A DNA stretch of 64,000 nucleotides from Hymenobacter algoricola. GTDB taxonomy: Bacteria; Bacteroidota; Bacteroidia; Cytophagales; Hymenobacteraceae. A program made the position numbers and the translations under genes. Shown here piece by piece: positions 44,656 through 52,693 of this stretch. Below the pieces are notes generated by a model that worked only from the letters and a program-made list of their open reading frames with translations, ran no database searches and was not told the origin of the DNA. The stretch is taken from contig NZ_BAABDH010000108.1 of NCBI RefSeq assembly GCF_039539525.1, positions 1 to 64,000 of the forward strand. Direction: 5' to 3'. Positions within the stretch are counted from its first letter, which is position 1, and every line of letters starts with the position of its first letter.

Positions 44656-44946
44656 CTACAGGACGGCGAAAATGTCCGACTCCTTCATGATGAGGTAGTC
44701 GGTGCCTTCGATGGTGATTTCGGTGCCGGCGTATTTGCCGTACAATACCTGGTCGCCCACTTTTACCTGCGGCTGAATCAGGTTGCCACTGTCGGCCACC
44801 TTGCCTGCGCCTACGGCCACTACTTCGCCCCGCTGGGGCTTTTCTTTTGCTGTGTCGGGGATGATGATACCCGATTTGGTCTTCTCCTCAGCAGCAGCCG
44901 GTGCAATGATGACGCGGTCGGCCAGCGGTTTCATGCTTAGTGACAT
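44656..44946 (-). CDS. groS: Co-chaperonin GroES
   Basis: A 96-residue GroES; ATG at 44946 (MSLSMKPLADRVIIAPAAAE) with a possible second start at 44934. It has the mobile loop 'AEEKTKSGIIIPDTAKEKP' and 'GDQVLYGKYAGTEITIEGTDYLIMKESDIFAVL'. It caps GroEL. The operon is separated from secG upstream by a terminator, and its leader contains a strong hairpin at 44992-45021. Confidence 0.98.
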   Translation of the reverse strand: MSLSMKPLADRVIIAPAAAEEKTKSGIIIPDTAKEKPQRGEVVAVGAGKVADSGNLIQPQVKVGDQVLYGKYAGTEITIEGTDYLIMKESDIFAVL

Positions 44947-44991
44947 ATTGTTCGTTTTGGGTGAAAGGTTTTCAGTATAGGAACGTGGGTC

Positions 44992-45021
44992 GGCAGGCAA
45001 CACTTCTTGTGCCAGCCTGCC
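44992..45021 (-). promoter_or_regulatory. Hairpin in the groESL leader
   Basis: GGCAGGC-aa-CAC / GTG-cca-GCCTGCC inverted repeat, 46-75 bp before the groES ATG. It is not the CIRCE consensus (TTAGCACTC-N9-GAGTGCTAA). It could be an operator or an RNA structure in the leader. Confidence 0.4.
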
Positions 45022-45134
45022 CAAACCTGACAGAATGGACACTTCCCGGGGGCGGACCCGGTCTGCTTTACCCCGGAAGCTGCCAAACCTGTCAGGCGGC
45101 AAGGTAGCAGGTGAGCCGACAACGCACAAAAAAA

Positions 45135-45164
45135 CCGCCGATGGCTTCAGAGAAACCACCGGCG
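45135..45164 (-). terminator. Intrinsic terminator of the secG transcript
   Basis: CCGCCGGTGG / CCATCGGCGG stem (one wobble) followed on the minus strand by T7, between secG and groES. Confidence 0.75.
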
Positions 45165-45189
45165 GAGCAGGTCGGGCAAAAAGACGGGC

Positions 45190-45591
45190 TTAGTTGGCCG
45201 GCACCGTGGCCGGAGCCGGCGTAGCCGCGGGCTGCTGGACCGGAGCACCCGCGGGGGCCGGAGCCGAAGCTGGCGCCTGGGCCGGAGCAGCCGGGCCGGT
45301 AGGAATGCGCGTTTCCAGGGCTTTCTGTTGGTTCACGCTGCGAACGGGACCAGCCGCACCGGAAGCGCCGTTCAGCACGTGCGTGCCCAGGCTCAGTACC
45401 ATCAGGCCAATGGCGAAGCCCCAGGTCAGGCGCTCCAGCAGGTCGCCGGTACGCTTTACGCCCATCAGGTTGGCCGCGCCGCCGGAGCCGAACTGGCTGG
45501 AGAGGCCGCCGCCTTTGGGGTTTTGGGCCAGCACTACCAGGGCCAGCAGGAAGCACACAAAAAGAATCAGAACGATAAGGGCAACGTACAT
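45190..45591 (-). CDS. secG: Preprotein translocase subunit SecG
   Basis: A 133-residue SecG. Two transmembrane helices (ALIVLILFVCFLLALVVLAQ and LTWGFAIGLMVLSLGTHVL) flank the conserved loop 'NPKGGGLSSQFGSGGAANLMGVKRT'. The C-terminal 45 residues are Ala/Pro-rich and absent from E. coli SecG. It assists SecYE translocation. Its ATG overlaps the stop of the upstream low-complexity gene by one base (ATGA type), so they are translationally coupled. Confidence 0.93.
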   Translation of the reverse strand: MYVALIVLILFVCFLLALVVLAQNPKGGGLSSQFGSGGAANLMGVKRTGDLLERLTWGFAIGLMVLSLGTHVLNGASGAAGPVRSVNQQKALETRIPTGPAAPAQAPASAPAPAGAPVQQPAATPAPATVPAN

Positions 45592-46901
45592 TACTCCGAG
45601 GGTTTCAGTTGTTGGATTTGTTCGGCAAAATACGCCTTTTTTTCCGGCTGACGCACTATCAGCCGCTCATATATTTCAATGGCCTTGGCGATTTTGCCCT
45701 GCCGCACCATGATTTTAGCCAGCATTTCGGTGGCAATTTCGGGTACTACCTGCGTGCTGCGAACCGACAAATCGGCCTGCTCCTCAGCGGCTGGTGCGGC
45801 CGCTACCGGCGTCTTGAGGCGGGGCTGAACCCGCAAAAACTTGTTGATCAGCTCAAACGACGACCGGGACGGCACCGGTGCGGCCGGCGTATACGCCTTC
45901 AGGTGGGCCAGCAGCAGGGCATCGGGAGCAAAGAAGTCGTCGGCGGGCAGGTCCCGGGTGTTGTCGTCGCGCAGTTGCAGGCAGTAGCCCAGCCGGCTGC
46001 TGCTGCCGAAGGCGTACGCCAGGTCGGCATCGGCCCGGAAGGCCGGCACGCTGGGTACCGCGGGCTGCGGCGCCGAGTCGGCCCCTTCCTCCAGCGTCGG
46101 GAGCTGGTACACCGGGGCAATTTCCGGCTCGGTATCAGCGAGGCCGAACTCGAAGCGGGCCGCGCCGGCTTCTCCGGGCGGCCGGATAGGTGGGGCCACG
46201 GCCGGCAGCAGGTCGTCGGCGGGGGTCGGGCCCAGTCTTTCCGGCGCCGAGGAGCCAGCCATTGGAGCTTCCGCGGCCTGCGGCGCTGCTGCCAGCTCGG
46301 GTTCGGCCGCCAACTCGCCTTCCTCAGGCGTGGGCGACGTCGGCATTAGCAGCGTTTCCGGTCCGGCCGCATCCGCTGCCGGCGGGGCAGCATCCGCCGC
46401 TGGCTCTATCGGCAGATCTGCTGCATCACCCGCGGGTTTTGCGGGCTCCGGTGCTTTGGGGGCCACTTCGGCTTCATCTGCGCGGGCAGCGGACGGCTCT
46501 GCTGTGGCAGGTTCCGGGGCTTCAGCGGCCGCAGGTTCCGGATCGGGGGCTACTGCCAGCACTTCCACCGCCGGCAGCACTTCCACCGCCGGCAGCACTT
46601 CTGCTGCCTGGGCCTCGCCGCCGGCTGCGGCTGACGCCGGCTGGAGGGTAGCGGCGGGCTGGACCGGGGCGGGCAGCTCAATCAGCTGGCGGAGCAGCTC
46701 CCGGTCGACGGCGTAGGTGGCGGCCCGGCGCAGGCGCTGCCCGGCTAGCATGCTGCCCCGGTCGTGAGCGGCCTTGGCCAGCAGGATGTGGGCGGTCTGA
46801 CAGTACGGAAAAGCGGCCGCCAGCTGCTCCAGCTCGCGGATTTCGGAGTCCGAAATTCCGTTCACATGATCCAGAATGTGCAGCAGCGACGCGCGGGTCA
46901 T
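45591..46901 (-). CDS. Low-complexity protein with helical ends, secG-linked
   Basis: A 436-residue protein. The N-terminal 75 residues form helices ('LLHILDHVNGISDSEIRELEQLAAAFPYCQTAHILLAKAAHDRG'), and the last 45 ('IATEMLAKIMVRQGKIAKAIEIYERLIVRQPEKKAYFAEQIQQL') read as a single TPR-like repeat. Between them about 270 residues are Ala/Glu/Pro-rich, presumably disordered, including a tandem LPAVEV repeat. Homologues next to secG are common in Bacteroidota but without assigned role; a scaffold role near the translocon is inference. Overlaps secG by one base. Confidence 0.8.
   Translation of the reverse strand: MTRASLLHILDHVNGISDSEIRELEQLAAAFPYCQTAHILLAKAAHDRGSMLAGQRLRRAATYAVDRELLRQLIELPAPVQPAATLQPASAAAGGEAQAAEVLPAVEVLPAVEVLAVAPDPEPAAAEAPEPATAEPSAARADEAEVAPKAPEPAKPAGDAADLPIEPAADAAPPAADAAGPETLLMPTSPTPEEGELAAEPELAAAPQAAEAPMAGSSAPERLGPTPADDLLPAVAPPIRPPGEAGAARFEFGLADTEPEIAPVYQLPTLEEGADSAPQPAVPSVPAFRADADLAYAFGSSSRLGYCLQLRDDNTRDLPADDFFAPDALLLAHLKAYTPAAPVPSRSSFELINKFLRVQPRLKTPVAAAPAAEEQADLSVRSTQVVPEIATEMLAKIMVRQGKIAKAIEIYERLIVRQPEKKAYFAEQIQQLKPSE
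46557..46602. repeat. 18-bp tandem repeat inside the secG-linked gene
   Basis: Two perfect copies of CAGCACTTCCACCGCCGG (46557-46574 and 46575-46592) and the first ten bases of a third with one change. The unit is in frame (six residues), so copy changes would not shift translation. Confidence 0.8.
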
Positions 46902-47136
46902 ATCGTGGGGTTACGTAATTGGGCGCAGAGCCGGGGTTTCCCGACGGCCTTGGCAGAGCTACACCGGGTACCCTGGGCCGCCAGTAATGCGCGGCTTTAG
47001 GGGCGGCAAAAGTGCATCATTTTACCCGGTAAACCCACCGTTGCCCTATATATAGCTGCGCCGCCGTCCGGCACCGGTGGTTGGCGGGAGCCAGGCTCCG
47101 GGTAATAAGCTTAGCATCAGCTCAGTCGGGGCCGGG

Positions 47137-47685
47137 CTACCAGTTGGCCACCGACTTGTTGAAGGTGTCGGTGATGATGTTGTTGATGGGCAGCCGCAGG
47201 GCGCTGGGGTCGTTGTTGATGCTGGACACGTCGCGGGTCGCGGCAAAGTCGCCGGTGCTCTGGAAGGTTTGCTCAAAGTCCTGCTTCGGGTCGTTGGTGT
47301 TGGTAAACCGCACCCGCACCTGAATGGTGAGGCGGTTTATGCCAGCCTGGTCCACGCCGTTTTCGCGCTGAATGGCCGCCGGGGCGAAGTCGTAGGCAAT
47401 AATCTGGCCCTCAAACTGCAGGTCGCCGTCGCGGGGTACCAGCTTGAGCGTGGTGTTGCGCTGGAAGTAGTTCTTGAACTCCTCGGTAAAGCGCTGCGAC
47501 AGGGTCGAAGGCCCGTTGTTGGCGTTGTTCTGGAAGGTGGAGATGGAAATCGTCTTGACCTGCGGGTCGATGTTGGTGCCCGTGAAGGAATACACGCTGC
47601 AGCCACTCAGGCTCAGCAGCATAAGGAGGGCCAGCACACCGTAGGCACGACCCAGCAGCGGCGGGCTACACTTGCTCCAGGTCAT
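47137..47685 (-). CDS. lptE: LptE family LPS assembly lipoprotein
   Basis: A 182-residue lipoprotein. The signal ends in the lipobox 'MLLSLSGC' and the mature part starts 'SVYSFTGTNIDPQVKTISISTFQNNA', the typical LptE opening. It should sit in the outer membrane inside the LptD barrel for lipopolysaccharide insertion. Its start overlaps the 3' end of the sigma-54 activator gene by 20 bp. An outer-membrane protein gene being next to a sigma-54 activator is a Bacteroidota feature I recall as conserved. Confidence 0.88.
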   Translation of the reverse strand: MTWSKCSPPLLGRAYGVLALLMLLSLSGCSVYSFTGTNIDPQVKTISISTFQNNANNGPSTLSQRFTEEFKNYFQRNTTLKLVPRDGDLQFEGQIIAYDFAPAAIQRENGVDQAGINRLTIQVRVRFTNTNDPKQDFEQTFQSTGDFAATRDVSSINNDPSALRLPINNIITDTFNKSVANW

Positions 47686-48994
47686 ATTGCTTCAGCTTGC
47701 GGTAGAGGGTGCGTTCCGAGATGCCCAGGTCGTGGGCGGCGTACTTGCGCTTGTTGTGGTGCTTTTTGAGGGCTTTCAGGATCATCTCCTTTTCCTTGGC
47801 CTCCAGCGACAGGGTTTCTTCCTCGGTTTCGTGCGGAATGTCTTCCACGCGCTGGGGCTCCTCATCGTAGCCGTCCTGGTCATCGACGGTCAGCTCGGGG
47901 CGGGGCGTGAGGATGTACTCGGCCGCGCCGTCGGACGACGAAGAGCCCCGGCTCAGGCGGCCGCCGTCGTAGCCCGGGGCCACGTTCAGGTTGTTGAACA
48001 GGTGGCTGTTCTGGCGCAGCAGCTCCTGGGCTTCGGCCGGGCGCTGGCCGGCGGCCAGATCGAGCACCAGCTTCTTGAGGTCGGTCATGTCGCGGCGCAT
48101 GTCGAAGAGCACCTTGTAGAGCAGGTCCCGCTCGGAGTAGGTGCCCGTGCCACCGTCGGCGCTGCCGGTGGCGGCGTGCATGAGCATGGGCAGGCGGCTG
48201 CTTTGCTCGGCGGGCAGGTACTGGCGCAGCCGGGGCGCATCTACGTCGCGCTCCATCTCCAGCACCGACATCTGCTCGGCCACGTTCTTGAGCTGGCGGA
48301 TGTTGCCGGGGAAGCGGAAGCGCTGCAATTCCACGACGGCCTCCGAATTCAGGGCAATGGGCTTCACGCGGTAGCGCTCGGCAAAATCGGTAGCGAACTT
48401 GCGGAACAGTAGGTAGATATCATCGCCTCGCTCACGCAGGGGTGGAACCGTAATCGGGACGGTATTGAGGCGGTAGTAGAGGTCTTCGCGGAACTTGCCC
48501 TCGCGCACGGCGTCGAGCAGATTCACGTTGGAAGCGGCCACCACGCGCACATCGGTCTTCTGCACCTTGCTGGAGCCGACGCGGATAAACTCGCCGTTTT
48601 CGAGCACCCGCAGCAGGCGGGCCTGGGTGCCAAGCGGCATCTCCCCGATTTCGTCGAGGAAGATGGTGCCGCCGTTGGTGACCTCGAAGTAGCCCTTGCG
48701 GGCCTCCTGGGCGCCGGTGAACGAGCCTTTCTCGTGGCCGAACAGCTCCGAGTCAATCGTGCCTTCCGGAATGGCGCCGCAGTTGATGGCAATGAACTGT
48801 CCGTGCTTGCGCGGCGACAGGGCGTGGATGATCTTGGAAAAGGATTCCTTGCCCGAGCCGCTTTCCCCGCTGATGAGCACCGTCATGTCGGTGGGCGCCA
48901 CCTGGGTAGCTACCTGAATGGCGTAGTTCAGCGTCGGCGCGTTGCCGATGATGCCGAAGCGCTGCTTGATGGATTGTATTTCGGAAGGTGTCAA
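47666..48994 (-). CDS. Sigma-54-dependent activator without sensor domain
   Basis: A 442-residue bacterial enhancer-binding protein. The AAA+ domain starts almost at the N-terminus: Walker A 'GESGSGKE' at 43-50, 'GSFTGA' at 90-95 (loop contacting sigma-54, Ser where Ala is usual), Walker B 'GGTIFLDE' at 108-115 and the arginine fingers later. The C-terminal FIS-type HTH is 'ALKKHHNKRKYAAHDLGISERTLYRKLKQ'. No receiver, PAS or GAF domain precedes the ATPase, so activity must be controlled otherwise. TTG at 48994 is the best start, as no ATG is available. It drives RpoN-dependent promoters, not identified here. Confidence 0.9.
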   Translation of the reverse strand: MTPSEIQSIKQRFGIIGNAPTLNYAIQVATQVAPTDMTVLISGESGSGKESFSKIIHALSPRKHGQFIAINCGAIPEGTIDSELFGHEKGSFTGAQEARKGYFEVTNGGTIFLDEIGEMPLGTQARLLRVLENGEFIRVGSSKVQKTDVRVVAASNVNLLDAVREGKFREDLYYRLNTVPITVPPLRERGDDIYLLFRKFATDFAERYRVKPIALNSEAVVELQRFRFPGNIRQLKNVAEQMSVLEMERDVDAPRLRQYLPAEQSSRLPMLMHAATGSADGGTGTYSERDLLYKVLFDMRRDMTDLKKLVLDLAAGQRPAEAQELLRQNSHLFNNLNVAPGYDGGRLSRGSSSSDGAAEYILTPRPELTVDDQDGYDEEPQRVEDIPHETEEETLSLEAKEKEMILKALKKHHNKRKYAAHDLGISERTLYRKLKQYDLEQV

Positions 48995-49039
48995 GAGCCG
49001 GGGAGTTTTGTTAACAGACGAAAAACGACTGTTTTTATT

Positions 49040-49384
49040 TTAAGCGTAGCGCAGCCGGGCGCTGGGCGCCGGAATGGGCCGATTTAGTTTGCGGGCCGTT
49101 TCCAGCCATTCTCCAACACTTACGGCAGCATTGGCCAAAGCTTCGGCTTGGGTACCTCCGTCGGCCATGCAACCGGGTAAATCGGGCACTTCAGCCACGA
49201 AACGAGCATCGTCTAACCGCCAGAATATGCTAATGGGGTAGGCAGGCAAGCCAATCCAAGCTGTATCAATACTTGTTTTTTTGCGAGGGAAATTTTTGAT
49301 GATCAGCAATCGTACAATCAAAAACAAGATGCCTACGAAGAACAATAGACTGAAAATCTGCCAAGCAATCATTCCCCATTCCAT
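49040..49384 (-). CDS. HicB-like antitoxin domain protein fused to a membrane helix
   Basis: A 114-residue protein, ATG at 49384 (MEWGMIAWQIFSLLFFVG). Residues 5-28 form a transmembrane helix followed by basic residues (KNFPRKK). From about 47 to 110 it reads as a HicB-like domain: 'YPISIFWRLDDARFVAEVPDLPGCMADGGTQAEALANA' and 'GEWLETARKLNRPIPAPS'. HicB proteins normally neutralise HicA RNase toxins, but no HicA-like gene lies near, so this is an orphan. The fusion would put the antitoxin domain at the membrane. It sits between the sigma-54 activator and miaB on the same strand. Confidence 0.75.
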   Translation of the reverse strand: MEWGMIAWQIFSLLFFVGILFLIVRLLIIKNFPRKKTSIDTAWIGLPAYPISIFWRLDDARFVAEVPDLPGCMADGGTQAEALANAAVSVGEWLETARKLNRPIPAPSARLRYA

Positions 49385-49427
49385 AGAAAGCGTGATTTTA
49401 AGATTCAGGTTAGAAGTCAATTTTTGA

Positions 49428-50867
49428 TTAAATGGAATCGCCCAAAAGCGAGCCGCCGGTACCGGTGTGCACGAACACGTTCACGTAGTCGCCTTTTTTA
49501 TAGTCTTTCTTGGGGAAGATGACGACCTGGTTCTGGCTGTTGCGGCCGCTCAGGTGCTCCTGGCTGCGCTTGGAGAAGTTCTCGACCAGCACGCGGTGCA
49601 TTTTGCCCACGGCCTGCTGGTTGCGGGCGGCGCTGCTTTTCTGCTGCAGGTCGATGATTTCCTGGAGGCGGCGCTTTTTCACGGCCAGCGGAATATCGTC
49701 TTCGAGCTTGCGGGCGGCCAGCGTGCCGGGACGCTCGGAGTAGAAGAACATGTAGGCCATGTCGTACTGCACCCAGTCGATGAGGCTGAGCGTATCCTGG
49801 TGCTCCTCCTCGGTTTCGGAGCAGAACCCCGAAATCATGTCGGTGCTGATGGCGCACTCGGGACCCAGAACCCGGCGGATGGCCAGTACGCGGTCCTCGT
49901 ACCAGGCGCGGTCGTAGGTGCGGTTCATGAGCTTGAGAATGCGCGAGTTACCGCTCTGGGCGGGCAGGTGAATGTACTTGCAGATGTTCTCGTGCCGGGC
50001 CATGGTGTGCAGCACCTCGTCGGTGATGTCCTTGGGGTGGGAGGTGGAGAAGCGCACCCGCAGCTCGGGGCTGATCAGGGCCACGCGCTCCAGCAGCTGG
50101 GCGAAGTTGACGAACTCAGCGCCGTCCTCCGACGTCCACTTATAGGAGTCCACGTTCTGGCCCAGCAGGGTTACTTCCTTGTAACCCTGGGCCACCAGGT
50201 CCTGGCATTCGCGCACGATGCTGTGGGCGTCGCGGCTCCGCTCGCGGCCCCGGGTGAAGGGCACCACGCAGAACGAGCACATGTTGTCGCAGCCGCGCAT
50301 GATGCTCACGAAGGCGGTGATGCCGTTCGAGTTCAGGCGCACCGGGGTGATGTCGGCGTAGGTTTCGTCGCGGCTGAGCAGCACGTTCACGGCCTTCTGC
50401 CCGCCGTCCACCTCCCGGATCAGGTTGGGCAGGTCGCGGTAGGCGTCGGGGCCGACTACCAGATCTACCAGCTTTTCCTCTTCCAGGAACTTACTTTTCA
50501 GGCGCTCGGCCATGCAGCCCAGCACACCCACCAGCATGCCGGGGTTGCGCTTCTTGTGGCTGTTGATCTGGGACAGGCGCATGCGCACGGTCTGCTCGGC
50601 CTTCTCGCGGATGGAGCAGGTGTTGAGCAGCACCAGGTCGGCTTCGGCCAGCTGCTCGGTGGTATCAAAACCCTCGTCGAAGAGGATGGAAGACACGATT
50701 TCGGAATCGGAGAAATTCATCTGGCAGCCGTAGCTCTCGATGTAGAGCTTGCGCTGCCGGCCCGTGCGGGTAGCCGGGCTCACCCGCACGTCCTGGGCCG
50801 GCTCGTGGTCGGTGGCCGGCGTGGTGGGCGCGTCGAGAAAATCTAAGGTGAACAGTTGCTGCGACAT
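49428..50867 (-). CDS. miaB: tRNA-2-methylthio-N6-dimethylallyladenosine synthase MiaB
   Basis: A 479-residue methylthiotransferase, ATG at 50867. The UPF0004 domain starts with 'KLYIESYGCQMNFSDSEIV' (Cys ligands), the radical-SAM cysteines are in 'MRGCDNMCSFCVVPFTRGRERS', and a TRAM domain ends the protein ('GRNSQNQVVIFPKKDYKKGDYVNVFV'). It adds a methylthio group to i6A37 in tRNAs reading UNN codons. The product could be hydroxylated by the MiaE-like enzyme encoded at 61568. No clear operon partner, but the same-strand run from here to groEL is continuous. Confidence 0.97.
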   Translation of the reverse strand: MSQQLFTLDFLDAPTTPATDHEPAQDVRVSPATRTGRQRKLYIESYGCQMNFSDSEIVSSILFDEGFDTTEQLAEADLVLLNTCSIREKAEQTVRMRLSQINSHKKRNPGMLVGVLGCMAERLKSKFLEEEKLVDLVVGPDAYRDLPNLIREVDGGQKAVNVLLSRDETYADITPVRLNSNGITAFVSIMRGCDNMCSFCVVPFTRGRERSRDAHSIVRECQDLVAQGYKEVTLLGQNVDSYKWTSEDGAEFVNFAQLLERVALISPELRVRFSTSHPKDITDEVLHTMARHENICKYIHLPAQSGNSRILKLMNRTYDRAWYEDRVLAIRRVLGPECAISTDMISGFCSETEEEHQDTLSLIDWVQYDMAYMFFYSERPGTLAARKLEDDIPLAVKKRRLQEIIDLQQKSSAARNQQAVGKMHRVLVENFSKRSQEHLSGRNSQNQVVIFPKKDYKKGDYVNVFVHTGTGGSLLGDSI

Positions 50868-50973
50868 AGGTAGTACAAACACGGAAGGAGGGCAAAGGTA
50901 AGTTTTTTGGCCCTAAAATGACAGAATGGCAGAGAAGAGCTTGAGGTGAAAATCCAGCAGTTGAAAACCGCAC

Positions 50974-51068
50974 ATCATTCCGAGCGCAGCCGAGAAATCT
51001 CGCGTGGTGTCATTTGATCAGTACTCTGGCGTCAGCCTGCGAGATGCTTCGGCTTCGCTCAGCATGAC
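50974..51068. repeat. Imperfect long inverted repeat, probable interspersed element
   Basis: Left arm 50974-51006 (ATCATTCCGAGCGCAGCCGA ...) and right arm 51036-51068 (... GGCTTCGCTCAGCATGAC) are imperfect reverse complements, roughly 24 of 33 bases pairing, separated by 29 bp. The arm sequence 'TCATGCTGAGCGAAGCCGAAGCATCTCGC' type is one I recall as widely dispersed between genes in Hymenobacter-like genomes. No other copy is seen in this window. It lies between the miaB and HAD genes. Confidence 0.6.
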
Positions 51069-51084
51069 CGTTCTTCATCTAAGT

Positions 51085-51783
51085 CTAAGGCAGATATGCC
51101 AGCACCCCGCGTACGTCCTGCACCGTGTGAAAATCCAGCCCGGCCAGCTGCTCGGGCTCGACCCGCTCGAAGATCCAGTTGGCGTGGTAGGGTACGTGCA
51201 CGGCCCGGAACCCCAGCCGGGCCACCGGAATGATGTCGGACTTGAGCGAGTTGCCGATCATGACGAAGGTTTCGGCGGTGGCGGCGTGGCGGCTGAGCAG
51301 GCGCTGGTAGGTGGCCTCGTCTTTTTTGCTCACAATTTCAACATGGTCGAAAAAATCGCCCAGGCCGGAGCGGGCCAGCTTGCTTTCCTGGTCGAGCAGG
51401 TCGCCCTTGGTGAGTACCATCAGGCGGTGGCCGCGGCGGCGCAGCTCCGTGAGCACCTCCACCACGCCGGGCAGCGGCTCGATAGGGTAGCGCAACAGGT
51501 CTTTGCCCAGGTCGATAATCTGCTGGACGTCGTGGCCGGTCACGGCGCCATCGGTGAGCTGGATGGCGGTTTCAATCATCGACAGCATAAAGGCCTTGGC
51601 CCCGTAGCCGAAGAGCTGCATGTTGCGGCGCTGCACGGCGTTGAGCTGCTCGGTGAGGTGGGCCGGCTCGCCGCAGTGGGCCATGATTTCGAGCAGGCGG
51701 GCTTCTACCTGGTCGAAGTGGGGCTGGGTCGACCAGAGCGTGTCGTCGGCGTCGAAGGCAATGAGGTGGGCAGCGGGGAGCAT
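51085..51783 (-). CDS. HAD family hydrolase
   Basis: A 232-residue phosphatase-like protein, ATG at 51783 (MLPAAHLIAFDADDTLW). Motif I is 'FDADDTLW' with the nucleophile and acid/base Asp, motif II the Thr in 'LMVLTKGD', motif III the Lys in 'SKKDEATY' and Asp in 'MIGNSLKSDIIP'. The cap domain between is helical (about 18-100). It resembles generic phosphoglycolate-type HADs whose substrate cannot be assigned. Cytosolic; divergent from the CAT-like gene. Confidence 0.9.
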   Translation of the reverse strand: MLPAAHLIAFDADDTLWSTQPHFDQVEARLLEIMAHCGEPAHLTEQLNAVQRRNMQLFGYGAKAFMLSMIETAIQLTDGAVTGHDVQQIIDLGKDLLRYPIEPLPGVVEVLTELRRRGHRLMVLTKGDLLDQESKLARSGLGDFFDHVEIVSKKDEATYQRLLSRHAATAETFVMIGNSLKSDIIPVARLGFRAVHVPYHANWIFERVEPEQLAGLDFHTVQDVRGVLAYLP

Positions 51784-51852
51784 GAAGGCAAAGCGTGGAA
51801 AAACCCGCGGGAAAGGCCCCACCGGGCCGTAAAGTTACCGAACTTGCGGCCC

Positions 51853-52497
51853 ATGAAACAGCTGATTGACCTGGCGACCTGGAACCGGCGCGAGCATTTT
51901 GCCTTCTTTTCGGCCTTTGAAGAACCCTTTTTCGGCCTGGTCGCGCCCGTCAACTGCACCGGCGCCCAGGCCGAAGCCCGACGGCTCGGGGTGTCGTTTT
52001 TCCTGTACTACCTCTACCACGCCGTGCAGGCCGCCAACGAAGTGCCCGAGTTCCGCACCCGCATCGAGGACGGGCAGGTGTACCGCTACGACCGGGTCCA
52101 CGCCTCGGCTACCCTCGGCCGCCCCGACCATACCTTCGCCTTTTCCTTCATCGAGCAGCACGACGAGCTGAGCCGCTTCGTGGCCGCCGCCACCGCCGAA
52201 ATGGCGGCCGTGCAGGCCAGCTCGGGCCTGCGCCTGGGCCCCACCACCGCCCGCCCCGACGTGCTGCACTGCTCGGCCATTCCCTGGGTGCGCTTCACCG
52301 GCCTCACCCACGCCCGCAGCTTCGCCCACCCCGACAGCTGCCCCAAGATTTCCTTCAGCCAGCTCTACCAGGAAAACGGGGCCACCTGGATGAACGTGGC
52401 CGTGAACGTGCACCACGCCCTGGCCGACGGCTACCACGTGGGCCAGTTTCTGACGGCCTTTGAGCAGCGGCTCAGGGGCGCGGCGCCGGCCGGTTAG
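51853..52497 (+). CDS. Chloramphenicol acetyltransferase-like protein
   Basis: A 214-residue member of the CAT superfamily, ATG at 51853. The catalytic His motif HHxxxDG is present as 'NVHHALADGYHVGQF' (His187, His188, Asp192), the 'FFLYYLYHAVQAANEVPEFRTRI' helix and 'SFIEQHDELSRFVAAA' fit the family fold. Family length is about 215. Many chromosomal homologues in Bacteroidota are annotated this way without proven chloramphenicol resistance, so acetylation of another metabolite is possible. No mobile-element marks are nearby. Confidence 0.85.
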   Translation: MKQLIDLATWNRREHFAFFSAFEEPFFGLVAPVNCTGAQAEARRLGVSFFLYYLYHAVQAANEVPEFRTRIEDGQVYRYDRVHASATLGRPDHTFAFSFIEQHDELSRFVAAATAEMAAVQASSGLRLGPTTARPDVLHCSAIPWVRFTGLTHARSFAHPDSCPKISFSQLYQENGATWMNVAVNVHHALADGYHVGQFLTAFEQRLRGAAPAG

Positions 52498-52693
52498 GCT
52501 CGCCGGAGCGGAGCAGCACGCTTGGTACTGCTACTCACGCGGTGCTCTGGGAGGCGTCGCAATGCTCCGCCAGCAGAAACGGCGCGCTGCAATGGGTGGG
52601 GAAAGGCTGCGCTTCTCCTCGCCAAGCCGTAGCGCAGATCCGCCCCGGACTGGTTCCGGCCCAGTGGGTCGCCCGGATCTTCGCGTCCTGACC

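Noticed and set aside
45001..45025. TGGCAC...TTGC sigma-54-like promoter before groES on the minus strand
   Set aside because: The gap between TGGCAC and TTGC is 8 bp instead of 5, so GG and GC are not on the required spacing.
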